Source of the DNA: Stramonita haemastoma
Lineage: Eukaryota; Mollusca; Gastropoda; Neogastropoda; Muricidae
DNA length: 22,500 bases
Direction of reading: 5' to 3'
NCBI GenBank assembly: GCA_030674155.1
Contig: CM060318.1
Coordinates: forward strand, 83,333,094 to 83,355,593
In this document: piece after piece, positions 10,566 to 18,625 of the stretch
Layout: each line of letters opens with the position of its first letter
How positions within the stretch are numbered: the first letter of the stretch is position 1
Made by a program: the position numbers and the translations under genes
The notes under the pieces: generated by a model
What the model was told of the DNA's origin: nothing
Database searches by the model: none
Seen by the model: the letters and a program-made list of their open reading frames with translations, nothing else

Positions 10566-10614
10566 TTTTCAATAGTGTGCACAGAATCACTTTAACAAAC
10601 ACATCTTTATAGTG

Positions 10615-10925
10615 TCTAGAACTTGCGGCTTTTTACCAACCTTTTTTTTCTGGCAAAATGATAAAATATCATCAAACTCCAGCCTAGCAAACCAGCCAGT
10701 TATGACTGCACGACTCGTAGTCAAAGCCCAGAGGCAGAGCAGGCCATGATTGTGTGCACTGACTTCTCAGCATCCAAAGCCCTGCAGTCTGGTTACAGAT
10801 GAGCACTGAACGACTGACCCTGGGGGAAAATGATGTGTGTGAGTCTGTGTGTGTGTTAGTATATGTGTGTGTTAGTATGTGTGTTTGCGTGTGTGTGTTT
10901 GTTGTGTTGTGTGTGTGTGTGTGTG

Positions 10926-10964
<39 letters not shown>

Positions 10965-11080
10965 TGTTGTGGTGATCAGGGAGACTATGATTAGTTGTGT
11001 GACCAGACAAATGCACAGAGCGCCTTGGCGTGTCTGTAAAGCCTTTACCCATTTTTGGAACAGATTTTGCTGAGCAGCTT

Positions 11081-11085
<5 letters not shown>
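10615..11085 (+). repeat. Repeat family X, copy 2, split by a GT array
   Basis: The proximal part (10676-10832) holds AGCCTAGCAAACCAGCCAGT, AAAGCCCAGAGGCAGAG, CACTGACTTCTCAGCATCCA and ACAGATGAGCACTGAACGAC, matching copies 1 and 3. The distal part (10971-11085) holds TGTGTGACCAGACAAATGCA and GCTGAGCAGCTT, matching the distal part of copies 1 and 3. Between them lies the GT array 10833-10970. The unit was therefore either invaded or expanded internally by GT slippage. Confidence 0.75.
10833..10970. repeat. (GT)n inside repeat X copy 2
   Basis: Imperfect GT with TTAGTA and TTGTG interruptions, then about 20 clean GT units. It lies where X copy 1 continues without a break (near 10037), so it marks a copy-specific expansion. 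Confidence 0.95.
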
Positions 11086-11168
<83 letters not shown>

Positions 11169-11215
11169 TGCGTGCGTGTATATGTGTGTGTGTGTGCTGG
11201 TGCCGCACGCGCACA
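11086..11215. repeat. (GT)41 microsatellite
   Basis: About 41 uninterrupted GT units (11086-11167), then GT/GCGT-mixed sequence ending in CGCACGCGCACACG. It directly follows the end of X copy 2. Confidence 0.97.
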
Positions 11216-11279
11216 CGTTGTTTACTATGGCTTTCAGTGTTTATGCTTTCTATTAAAAAACACACTAAAACAACTGCTT

Positions 11280-11995
11280 TCTTGTCCCACATATTTTAAC
11301 AGACAATGTAATCCAAGCTAGCTGACCAGTCCGTCACGACTGTACATAAGCTAACCAAAGCCCAGACAGCAGAGGTTATTTATTTCATTTTATCTTATTT
11401 TTTTATTTTACACCACTTTATGTCTCAGCAGATTACCCTGCGTAAACTTCGGGCTACTCTCCTCGGGGAGAGCGCGCCACCAAAAGTGCAGCGCCACATT
11501 ATTTTGTCTTTTTCCTGTCTGCAGCTGTATTTGTTTCCCTATCAGATTGGCTTTTTTCTGCAGAATTTTGCCAACCCGCTTGTTGCCGTTGGTTCTTTTA
11601 CGTGCGTTAAATAATGATGTGTAACAAGTAGGACCTCGGTTTCTCGTCTCATCCGAAGTACCCAGACCATCACTCATGGTCTAATGGATGGAGGAACAGT
11701 TTTGGGCCTAAACGGATACGAACCACCGCACATTCCGACCCAGACTTTTCACTTCAAGACAAGCACGTTACCTCTAGACCACCGATTCACCATCCATGTT
11801 TTACGCTGACTTCTCAGAGTCCAGTGACTCTCCAGACTGTATGCAGATGAGCGGCTGATGTCTTTCCTCGGAGAATGCTGTTGTCTGATCCTATCAGTTG
11901 AGAGACAGGCCGTGTTCTGTTGTGTTCTCAGACAATCATGACATTGCTGAGCTGGTGCGTAATTAGGAGCATATCGTTGACTAGCCTGTTTACTC
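11280..11995 (+). repeat. Repeat family X, copy 3, interrupted by a SINE
   Basis: The left part, 11306-11375, holds CCAAGCTAGCTGACCAGTCC, AACCAAAGCCCAGACAGCAG and AGGTT. The right part, 11797-11995, holds GCTGACTTCTCAGAGTCCA, GTATGCAGATGAGCGGCTGA, GAATGCTGTTGTCTGATC and CATTGCTGAGCTGG. Together they match copies 1 and 2. The 420 bases between are a SINE (11376-11795), so the SINE entered an existing X unit. Confidence 0.78.
11376..11795 (-). mobile_element. Full-length tRNA-derived SINE with conserved central domain
   Basis: On the minus strand: a tRNA-like head with A-box TGGTCTAGAGGTAACG and B-box GGTTCGTATCC (plus-strand 11714-11724); then the central domain CGGATGAGACGAGAAACCGA, GGTCC, ACGCACGTAAAAGAACC and ACGGCAACAA; then GGCAAAATTCTGCAGAAA, AATACAGCTGCAGACAGG, TGGTGGCGCGCTCTCCCCGA and an (AAATA)-type tail (11376-11411). 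From memory, this central and 3' sequence resembles a SINE widespread in marine invertebrates and the conserved eumetazoan Nin-DC domain; that name is unconfirmed. A minus-strand frame of 89 residues over it is incidental. Confidence 0.88.
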
Positions 11996-12168
<173 letters not shown>

Positions 12169-12282
12169 AGTCAAACTCAAGTAGAACTGTAAATTTTTAT
12201 TTCCAGATGGTGCATTGAATAAGTCACAACATTTTTCTGCAATAAACTGGCTGGAACAGTTATTTCTCAAAATAAAAAAAAA
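12169..12282. other. Short spacer
   Basis: AT-rich, no gene. It separates the GT block from the tail of the next SINE fragment. Confidence 0.55.
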
Positions 12283-12390
12283 GTTATTTATTTACCTATG
12301 TATTCTTTTATTTCGAGGGTGATGGACTAAGTACTCATGTGCTTGTTTTTACCATCTCGTCCACTTGTGCATGCGATTTTTTTGTTTGTA
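12283..12390 (-). mobile_element. SINE 3' end fragment
   Basis: On the minus strand: GGTAAAAACAAGCACATGAG, TCCATCACCCTCGAAATAAA and AGAATACATAGGTAAATAAA. This is the same terminal 90 bases as the copies at 7794 and 8617. It is truncated on its 5' side next to a G14 homopolymer. Confidence 0.75.
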
Positions 12391-12392
12391 TA

Positions 12393-12406
12393 GGGGGGGG
12401 GGGGGG
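12393..12406. repeat. G14 homopolymer
   Basis: Fourteen consecutive G on the plus strand. It lies at the broken end of the adjacent SINE fragment. Length in any assembly is likely unreliable. Confidence 0.97.
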
Positions 12407-12859
12407 TGGTGCTGCGCTCATCTTCTTTGACGTCTCTGCCCTGCCATTCCAACAACGCTCATTTCAATCTCTCTGTCATAGCTTTGCCCAGATTCGTCAT
12501 GTCACCTCTCTAGAGACGGAATCCACAGGGCTAGGGAGCCCATCAGTGTCAGGTCACCGTGGGGTAGCTCAGTCGAGGATTCAGACTGGGTGAGACGCCC
12601 ATCTGGGTAGCGATCATTACACCGTCCCTCCAACGACCTACTCCCGTAAACTTCTAACCCCGGAGGCTGTGATACAAATTGACCACCGGCACAGAAGTAT
12701 ACGTGGAGACCGAAAACTGGGGTCACCATGAGACCAGAGCAACAGGGGCCACCAACTCAGAGGCAATTTTCTTGTATTGCATGATGATCAGTCACGCTGC
12801 TATGGATTTGTTTGTGCTTTGAGGCTACTTGGCAGGGCTGAACTCTTTGCTTCTGGTCA
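12407..12859. other. Unclassified, GC-richer stretch
   Basis: The most gene-like composition in the window but no supported reading frame; frames here are under 90 residues on both strands and begin in the G run or are featureless. GGTAGCTCAGTCG at about 12554 resembles a tRNA A-box, but no B-box follows at a proper distance. Confidence 0.5.
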
Positions 12860-13105
12860 CAATATATCTAGGTGTCAGTTGGGCCTGAGAAACACAGCAG
12901 TGTTTGACAGGTAATTTGAGCAACAGTCTCCAAATCGCATTCGTAAAGTGGATGAAGCTCAACAGTGTGGTCGCAGTCTTCCCAAAAGTCGTGCCAAACA
13001 CTGCCAGAGTACGAACAAATCCCTATAACTCTTTGGGGATTTGAACTCACGACCTTTCAGTCTGTAACCCAACGCGCACACCACCATGCTATAGCAGCTG
13101 GTCGG
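12860..13105 (-). mobile_element. Second-family tRNA-derived SINE
   Basis: On the minus strand the head reads GCTGCTATAGCATGGTGG (A-box TAGCATGGTGG), then GTTGGGTTACAGACTGAAAG, then GTGAGTTCAAATCC (B-box). The A-to-B spacing is about 45 bases, as in tRNA. The body (TTTGGCACGACTTTTGGGAA and onward) does not show the GAGAC-AAACCGAGG domain of the other copies, so this is a separate family or a variant. The 3' end is not clear; no A-rich tail was found. Confidence 0.7.
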
Positions 13106-13846
13106 TTTTTTAACTTTGCCATTGAGGGCAGAAGGTTAGGAATAATTCCACATCATCGTTTATTCATTGATTGATGGCATGTGCCATATTACAGCTTAAC
13201 AATAAAAGGATTGAAAGCATTTCATACCCCCCCCCCCCTACCGTGCATTCGTAAATTCTGCATCACCTCCAAATGTTATTCAGTCAACCAGGTCTGATGT
13301 AGAAAGCTCAAAGTTATACCATATTCTTATGTTATATTTTGGTCCAATTTTCATCTTACAAAACAACGAATTTCTTTTATCTCTGAAATGGTACAATTCA
13401 TGTATACGGGTTCCGTTTATACCTGTATTTTTCCAGAAGATGCAGTAACAACTCTGTGCTGTACCTTTCTTTTCTCCAAACATTAATTTTTCTGTCAACT
13501 TCCGCTGTCCTATTTTCTCTTTGCTACGGTTTCTTTTAATGTTTGTGTCAGACTATTAAACCTTCACATCTCATTAATTTTCCCCTGTGAGGATGCCAGG
13601 GACCTGTCAATGTAACTATTATTCCCACAATTTGGAAATCTTGTGCTAGAACTTCTCTGTTTTCTATCCCTCTCCTTTCTTTCTGCCTTGTTCCTCTCTT
13701 TCCCGTCACTTCCTTCTGGTCTAGTTTCTTCCTTCTTGGGCCATTACAGCTATAACATCCATATTACCCACAAATGGTGTGGAAAAACTCTTACTAGTCT
13801 TGGTATCTAATTAGTAGTTTCTGAGTTAGACATTTCTTTCCCGATA
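13106..13846. other. Unclassified non-coding stretch with C12 run
   Basis: AT-rich. Contains a C12 homopolymer (13227-13238) and pyrimidine-rich sequence (13640-13735). A 72-residue minus-strand frame (13280-13498) has no recognisable motif. No repeat partner was found within the window. Confidence 0.55.
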
Positions 13847-14056
13847 TGTGTGTGTGTGTGTTTGTATGTGCGTATGTGCGTGCGTGCTCTTGCGTGGGGC
13901 TGTGGCGTGTGTGTAGTGGTGGTACGTGTGTGCGTATGTGTGTATGTACGCGCGCGCGCGCGCGCGGTGTGTGTGTAGTGTAGTGTGCGCGCGCGCTTGT
14001 GTGTCTACTGTCTGTGTCTGTATCCTTTTGTCTGCATACTTGTGTGTGCACGCGTG
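13847..14056. repeat. GT/GC alternating array
   Basis: GT with TGCG and GTAT variants, holding a CG run of about nine units (13949-13966) and a second GCGCGCGC patch (about 13987-13996). Strong alternating purine-pyrimidine character over 100 bases; a left-handed DNA candidate. Confidence 0.95.
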
Positions 14057-14216
14057 CACAGCACGAATTCCGGCAGAAATAAATATTAAGACAACAAAAA
14101 TAACAAAACAAAACCAAAAAACCCACAACCCCAACCGATCTCATACACCAAAACACCACCAGCAAGCTCAAAGCAAAGGTTTACACTGCGCCCTTCTTAC
14201 GGGGCTTCTTTCATCT
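14057..14216. other. AC-biased spacer at the GT-to-AC switch
   Basis: Plus-strand composition changes from T/G to A/C across this 160-base spacer (AACAAAA- and CCAAAA-rich). No gene is seen. Confidence 0.6.
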
Positions 14217-14231
14217 CTACACACACACACA

Positions 14232-14304
<73 letters not shown>

Positions 14305-14436
14305 ACACACGCACGCACACACACACGCACACAACACACAAACACACACGCCACACACACATAAATACACACACACAACACACACACACACACACAAACA
14401 CCCCCCCCCCCCCACCCCCCCACCCCCACACACACA
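14217..14436. repeat. (AC)n array ending in poly-C
   Basis: AC with CACC and CGCAC interruptions (14219-14398), then a C tract (about 14401-14427, broken by single A), then a few AC. This is the first large array in AC orientation on the plus strand. Confidence 0.97.
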
Positions 14437-14689
14437 GGGTTTGTTTTGCCTAGCTGGCCTCTCTGCAGACAGGATACGGCAGCCAGAAGGAGGGTGCTGT
14501 GTAGCTGGCTGGCAGCATTGTCTGCAGGCAGAGGGAAAGAAGAGCACGGTGCATCGCGTCAGTCATCTTGTTGTCATCATATTTTCCGCCCCAGCCTGCC
14601 AACTTTCTTTACCTTTGTATATACCTGTGCACGTGCGCGTGTAGACACATGGAATGCCTCCCTTTTCCTCCTGTCCACGTACACACTAT
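14437..14689. other. Unclassified spacer
   Basis: GC-moderate with several CTGCAGAC/CTGCAGGC-type motifs. Slight similarity to repeat X (GAAGGAGGGTGCTGT versus GAGAAGGCTGCTGT), not enough to assign. No gene. Confidence 0.45.
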
Positions 14690-14873
14690 GTCTCTGTCTC
14701 TGTTTCTGTCTTTCTCTCCTTCTCTATGTCTCTGTCTCTGTCTCTCTGTCTCTGTCTTCATCTCTCTCTGTCAATCTGTCTCTGTTTGTCTGTCTGTCTG
14801 TCTTCTTGTATCTGTCTCTCTCTCTCTAACACATACAAATACACACACAACACACACACACACACACACACAC

Positions 14874-14970
<97 letters not shown>
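14690..14970. repeat. (TCTG)n then (AC)n compound array
   Basis: TCTG/TCTC-rich (14690-14827) then AC (14829-14970) with about 48 clean units at the end. The order TCTG-then-AC is the mirror partner of the TCTG-then-GT order at 3739-4222. Confidence 0.96.
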
Positions 14971-14972
<2 letters not shown>

Positions 14973-15399
14973 CCAACCCAGAGAGGACGCCTCAGTAACC
15001 GAGGCTACTGCGGTGTTTGCAGTTCTTCCTGTTATACCTAAAGGCAAGCAACCTTCCCGTTGAGCGTATGAGTCTGGTGCTTGCATGAATCAAGACCAAA
15101 GTACTTGGAATTAGCCGAACTGCACTAGCTGTCTGTCACCTGTGTGTAGTAGACTCTCTGTATGATGCTGATCTTGGGTTAGATTCTTGGTTTGGCTATT
15201 TTTAAAATTTTTTTTAAATAGAACAGAGGACTAGTAGTATAGGAAAAATGTGGTGATAAAATTGGATTGGTTTGGAAGATCTTTTACTTTGTTTAAGTGA
15301 CTTATGTATGTTTGTGACGACCCATGCTTGGATTAAGCGGATATTTTGGGAAGAAATATTCGGTACAAGGTGAGTGTTGTGCTTTCTTTATATGGATAT
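14971..15399. other. Unclassified spacer, possible tRNA-like remnant
   Basis: TTAGCCGAACTGC (15110) resembles an A-box and GGGTTAGATTC (15176) a B-box on the plus strand, about 65 bases apart. Both are imperfect, and no shared SINE body follows. No gene is seen. Confidence 0.4.
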
Positions 15400-15569
15400 A
15401 TAAAATGATGATAATATGATAATAATATTAACGATAACAAGAACAGGAAAACAAAATAAACATATTGTAATATAAGTACAAAACAACATAAATACAGCAT
15501 CAATAACAACATCAATAACAACACATCAAAAACAAAACACAACAATATATAATAATAATAATAATAATA

Positions 15570-15620
<51 letters not shown>

Positions 15621-15626
15621 TATGAT
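15400..15626. repeat. (AAT)n array with AT-rich approach
   Basis: A/T-rich sequence with AATAA, ATAAC and AACA motifs passes into about 23 AAT units with one phase slip (15550-15618), then ATGATATG. Confidence 0.95.
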
Positions 15627-15763
15627 ATGATGATGAATGAGGAGGAGATAAGAGAGATGAGGATGGAGGAGAGGATGAGAGAGAGGAGAGAAGAAGAAGA
15701 AGAAGAAGAAGAAAAGAAGAAGAAAAGAAGAAAAACAGAAGACAAGAAGAACAGAAACAAGAG

Positions 15764-15764
<1 letters not shown>
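15627..15764. repeat. Purine-strand tract (GAG, GAA)
   Basis: Nearly pure purine on the plus strand, with an unbroken run of about 59 purines at 15677-15735 in GAG then GAA units. A frame on this strand gives Glu/Arg/Lys runs and on the other Ser/Leu/Phe runs; both are low-complexity. A triple-helix (H-DNA) candidate. Confidence 0.93.
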
Positions 15765-15836
<72 letters not shown>

Positions 15837-15853
15837 TGATGATGATGGATGAT
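15765..15853. repeat. (GAT)23 trinucleotide array
   Basis: About 23 uninterrupted GAT units (15765-15834), then degenerate GATGG/GATT. It would read as poly-Asp, poly-Met or an interrupted frame, or His/Ile/Ser on the complement; no gene context supports translation. Confidence 0.95.
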
Positions 15854-15976
15854 TGCAATAATATAATATAATGGTTATGATTATCAGTTATGGAACTTAA
15901 ATGGCGCTGAAAATTGTAAAGCAAACAAATCATAGGCGCTTGCATTCGAAACATTCACACACATGCAGCCGTTCAC
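15854..15976. other. Short spacer
   Basis: AT-rich, no gene or shared repeat recognised. Confidence 0.6.
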
Positions 15977-16122
15977 AAATAAATAAATAAATAAACAAAC
16001 AAATAAATAAATAGATAAATAAATAAATGAATAAATAAATAAATGAAAAATAAATAAATAGATAAATAAAAAAAAAAGAAAGAAAGAAAGAGAGAAAGAA
16101 AAAATGGATAAATAAATAAATA
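15977..16122. repeat. (AAAT)n/(AAAG)n array
   Basis: AAAT units with CAAA, GATA and GAAT variants (15977-16066), an AAAG stretch (16070-16103), then AAAT again. It may be the tail of a lost retroposon, but no body adjoins it. Confidence 0.93.
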
Positions 16123-16140
16123 AAGATTTTTAATTTAGAA

Positions 16141-16339
16141 GGTCGCAACACACTACACACACACACACACACACACCAGCACGCACCACGCACGCACGCA
16201 CGCACCACGCACACACACACACACAACAACACACATACATACATCATACATACAAATACATACATACATACATACATACATACATACTACATACACACAT
16301 ACAACAACATACATACAAAAACAACACATACACACATAC
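16141..16339. repeat. (AC)n, (GCAC)n and (ATAC)n compound array
   Basis: AC, then GCAC tetranucleotides, AC again, then ATAC with short deletions (16235-16335). Complementary in motif order to the GT-then-TATG block at 1915-2085. Confidence 0.95.
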
Positions 16340-16474
16340 CACTATTAGGCAGGGATCATTACTGAAATGCTTTTCTATTTGCTAAATACACCCATATGTA
16401 AAGGTTTCTTTCCAACATGAATCCATAACCTCACCATGAAGGAGTTTTATTGATGTACTTCTTTAGAGCCATTA
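16340..16474. other. Spacer before SINE insertion
   Basis: No gene or known repeat. It contains the left flank of the SINE target site. Confidence 0.6.
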
Positions 16475-16793
16475 ATCGGTATCATGGGGGTAGATGGCTC
16501 AGTGGTCAGAGCACTCGCTTTCCCCAAGTCAAAGTTAAGCAGCAATCGGGCGTGGTTACCAATTGGATGGGTGACCGTTTGCGTGCCTTGGCTTCAGTAT
16601 AGTCCCCCAAGTTCACCCAGCTGTAAATGGGTTACCTGCCCTCTTTAGGGTCAGGGAAGGTAAGCCAGCCAGGGAGAGGAATGGGCGCCGCATTCAACAT
16701 GCTGGCCCCTAGAGAAGCTTGGGTCTCTGATGCCGCGCTCCCCTATGACCACATATGTTATGGGACACCTTTACCTTTACCTATCGGTATCAT
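16475..16793 (+). mobile_element. tRNA/5S rRNA chimeric SINE with target-site duplication
   Basis: Body 16486-16782 is flanked by perfect 11-base direct repeats ATCGGTATCAT (16475-16485 and 16783-16793). The head GGGGGTAGATGGCTCAGTGG is like a tRNA 5' half with A-box TGGCTCAGTGG (16495-16505). It is followed by a 5S rRNA-like segment (about 16528-16590): AAGTTAAGCAGC at 16532 and TTGGATGGGTGACCG at 16563, spaced as in 5S within one base, so both parts of the 5S internal promoter are present. Then a body with CACCCAGCTGTAAATGGG (16615) and a short ACCTTT-repeat tail (16768-16782). No tRNA B-box was found. A 74-residue frame over it is incidental. The intact duplication indicates fairly recent insertion. 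Confidence 0.9.
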
Positions 16794-16837
16794 ATCGTTA
16801 TCAAGGCGGATAACGTGTTCACAGAAGTGTAATGAAT

Positions 16838-17027
16838 TTTTTATATTTTAAAATTTATTTCTAATTTATTTATTTTCTTTTATATCGAGTACAAATGGAT
16901 GTGCTTTTTTAACATCCAGTCCCTGTGTGTATGCAGTTTTGTACAATGTTTCATCTGTTCCTACTCGTACACAAAATTGGCCTACCCTTTCGAAAAGCGG
17001 AACAGATTTTAACGTGCGTGCAAGATG
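16838..17027 (-). mobile_element. SINE 3' part with AT tail
   Basis: On the minus strand: CATCTTGCACGCACGTTAAA, TCTGTTCCGCTTTTCGAAAG, GTAGGCC, ACTGCATACACACAGGGACT, GGATGTTAAAAAAGCACATC, then a CGATATAAAAGAAAATAAAT tail. The 5' edge is exactly the start of a GT-type microsatellite. It lies just downstream, on the same strand, of the headed copy at 17150-17440. Confidence 0.85.
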
Positions 17028-17125
17028 TGAGTGAGTGAGTGTGCGAGTATCTGTGTGTGTGCGTGCGTGTGCGTGGTGCGTGCGTGCGTGCGTGCGTGCG
17101 TGCTTGTGTGTGTGCGTGTGTGTGT
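17028..17125. repeat. GAGT/GT/TGCG microsatellite within SINE pair
   Basis: GTGA tetranucleotides, then GT, then five TGCG units, then GT. It occupies the junction between two SINE segments in the same orientation. Confidence 0.93.
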
Positions 17126-17149
17126 TCTCCCATAAATTATTCCTACACT

Positions 17150-17440
17150 ATGGGTCTTACAGATCCATACTCTGTGAAGAACAAAAGGTCAGCCATTGCC
17201 GTTGGTCACAGGTCTTAACGGGTGTAAGAGATGTTTTGCGTGCGTTCACACATGAAGCTCGATTTCTAGTCTCATCCAAAGGACTTTCGGGGGAGTGGAG
17301 TCGATTGTGACATTAACTCCAGGGGAACATTCCCTTTAAACAAACGTCGCGGTATTGGGTTCTGAACTGGGCTCGAACCCTGGTCAACAGAGTGCGGGTG
17401 CAACACGCAACGCTCTGACCACCCGGCTATGCCATCCCCA
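17150..17440 (-). mobile_element. tRNA-derived SINE, headed copy
   Basis: On the minus strand it begins GGGGATGGCATAGCCGGGTGG (A-box ATAGCCGGGTGG region). GGGTTCGAGCCC, a near-perfect B-box, follows about 50 bases on, then TTTAAAGGGAATGTTCCCCT, AATCGACTCCACTCCCCCGA and the central domain GGATGAGACTAGAAATCGAG, GTGTGAACGCACGC. The best-preserved B-box in the window. Read-through frames over it are incidental. Confidence 0.88.
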
Positions 17441-17937
17441 GTTCTTGATTCCAGTTTTCCAGATGATTCTCTCAATATTGATTAGTTGTTATTGTCTATT
17501 TCATAGCATTTACTTTTGCTCAGTCATGTGCCTTGCTGTTTGTGAATAGAGAACGCTTTTGATTTTAGTAGGCAGGCATCCATCAGTCTCGGAAGACTTC
17601 GGATTTGCGCTCTAGGCTCTAAAGTGTAAAGCCTGGGTAACTAAGTATGGAGGGCAAGCGGTTACATTTGCAGCAGACCATCAACCCCCCCCCCCCTCTC
17701 CACTTTCCTGGAATGGTCCAGCGGACGGATTTTTTTCTCATTCTGTGGATTAGTACTATGGTGCCATATTACTAAAGATGGTCATTTTTACCTGCCAGAA
17801 ATCTTTTCATAGAAAAGTGGGAAATTTTCTTTCTAATGTTTATTGTAAAATTTGCAATGCTATAAAGTTGCTTGACAGTTTATACTTTATTTATCCCCAC
17901 ACACGCGGGGATATCATCTCTATCATATTATATCACT
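17441..17937. other. Unclassified non-coding stretch with C12 run
   Basis: Contains a C12 homopolymer (17685-17696). GGCATCCATCAGTCTCGGAA (17575) and AAAGTGTAAAGCCTGGGTAA (17621) look like part of a dispersed element, but I cannot name it. A short inverted repeat, CCCC with GGGG around ACACACGC, lies at 17896-17911. No gene. Confidence 0.5.
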
Positions 17938-17955
17938 TTATCTATCTATCTATCT

Positions 17956-18031
<76 letters not shown>

Positions 18032-18056
18032 ATCTATCTATCTATCTATCTATCCA
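17938..18056. repeat. (CTAT)n microsatellite
   Basis: About 28 CTAT units with two single-base phase slips (about 17955 and 18030), ending in TCTATCCATC. Confidence 0.97.
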
Positions 18057-18240
18057 TCAATCTATATACAGGTGTATAATTATGTGATTATATACATATA
18101 TATGTATAAATATATATTAATATTGAATATATATACATATATATACATATATAATGTGTGTTGTGTGTAATGTATGTGTGTGTGTGTTTCTGTATGTTTC
18201 TGTGTGTATGTATCTGTATTTGTGTCATTGTGTCTGTGTG
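18057..18240. repeat. AT-rich ATAT/ATACAT then GT-rich stretch
   Basis: Irregular TATATA/ACATAT sequence (18062-18153) passes into TGTG/TGTAT sequence with TTTC interruptions (18154-18240). Confidence 0.85.
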
Positions 18241-18454
18241 CCCACCTTTGTATCTCTACACAGATGCAAGAATGTGTCAATCTGTGTGCATGAAAGCATC
18301 CATTCACATTCCCTGATCCAGTGTACTCCCCCAAAAAACCCCAGCCATCCCTACATTTCATCATCGAACACAGACTTCTTACCTTTCTCACCGCAGCATC
18401 CTATCTACCTAGCTTTTCTCCCCACAGCCACCAGACACCACAGTAGGCAGAAAA
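18241..18454. other. Unclassified spacer
   Basis: C- and A-rich, no gene. It leads into the duplicated segment D. Confidence 0.55.
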
Positions 18455-18625
18455 ATCAGTCAGACATAATGGGGTCTGTTGGCACCAGTGTCTAGTGTCA
18501 GGAAGACAGGCACAGGATGGCACATCACTCATCTGCCTATTATCATACCTTACCCCGTACCCTCTTTCCTCTAGGTCTGCCTTTCCTGTGTCGCCTCAGC
18601 TACGCATGGACGGAAGCATGCCAGT
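18455..18625 (+). repeat. Duplicated segment D, copy 1
   Basis: Pairs with 19612-19800: CAGACATAAT (18461 and 19628), GTTGGCACC, GAAGACAGGCA, GGCACAT, TTATCATACCT, CCTTTCCTCT and CCTGAGTCGC or CCTGTGTCGC follow in the same order, offset about 1167 bp. No conserved frame between the copies. Confidence 0.75.

Noticed and set aside
11408..11677. Minus-strand 89-residue frame
   Set aside because: Lies entirely within the SINE body.
12550..12600. tRNA or SINE head from GGTAGCTCAGTCG
   Set aside because: No B-box at a suitable distance and no shared SINE body.
13280..13498. Minus-strand 72-residue frame of normal composition
   Set aside because: No motif, no flanking exon evidence, no paralogue; too short to distinguish from chance.
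14061..14076. cDNA-library linker (GCACGAATTCCGGCAG)
   Set aside because: It only loosely resembles common cloning linkers and sits in continuous AC-biased genomic sequence; chance similarity is more likely.
15627..15839. Acidic Glu-rich then poly-Asp frame
   Set aside because: Translation of GAA and GAT arrays; no start context or coding flanks.
16528..16590. A 5S rRNA gene
   Set aside because: Only the internal-promoter half is present, fused to a tRNA-like head inside a SINE with a target duplication.
16627..16851. 74-residue plus-strand frame
   Set aside because: It translates the tRNA/5S SINE and reads past the target duplication.
17896..17911. Transcription terminator hairpin
   Set aside because: Four-base GC arms around an ACACACGC loop in a non-bacterial context; not meaningful.
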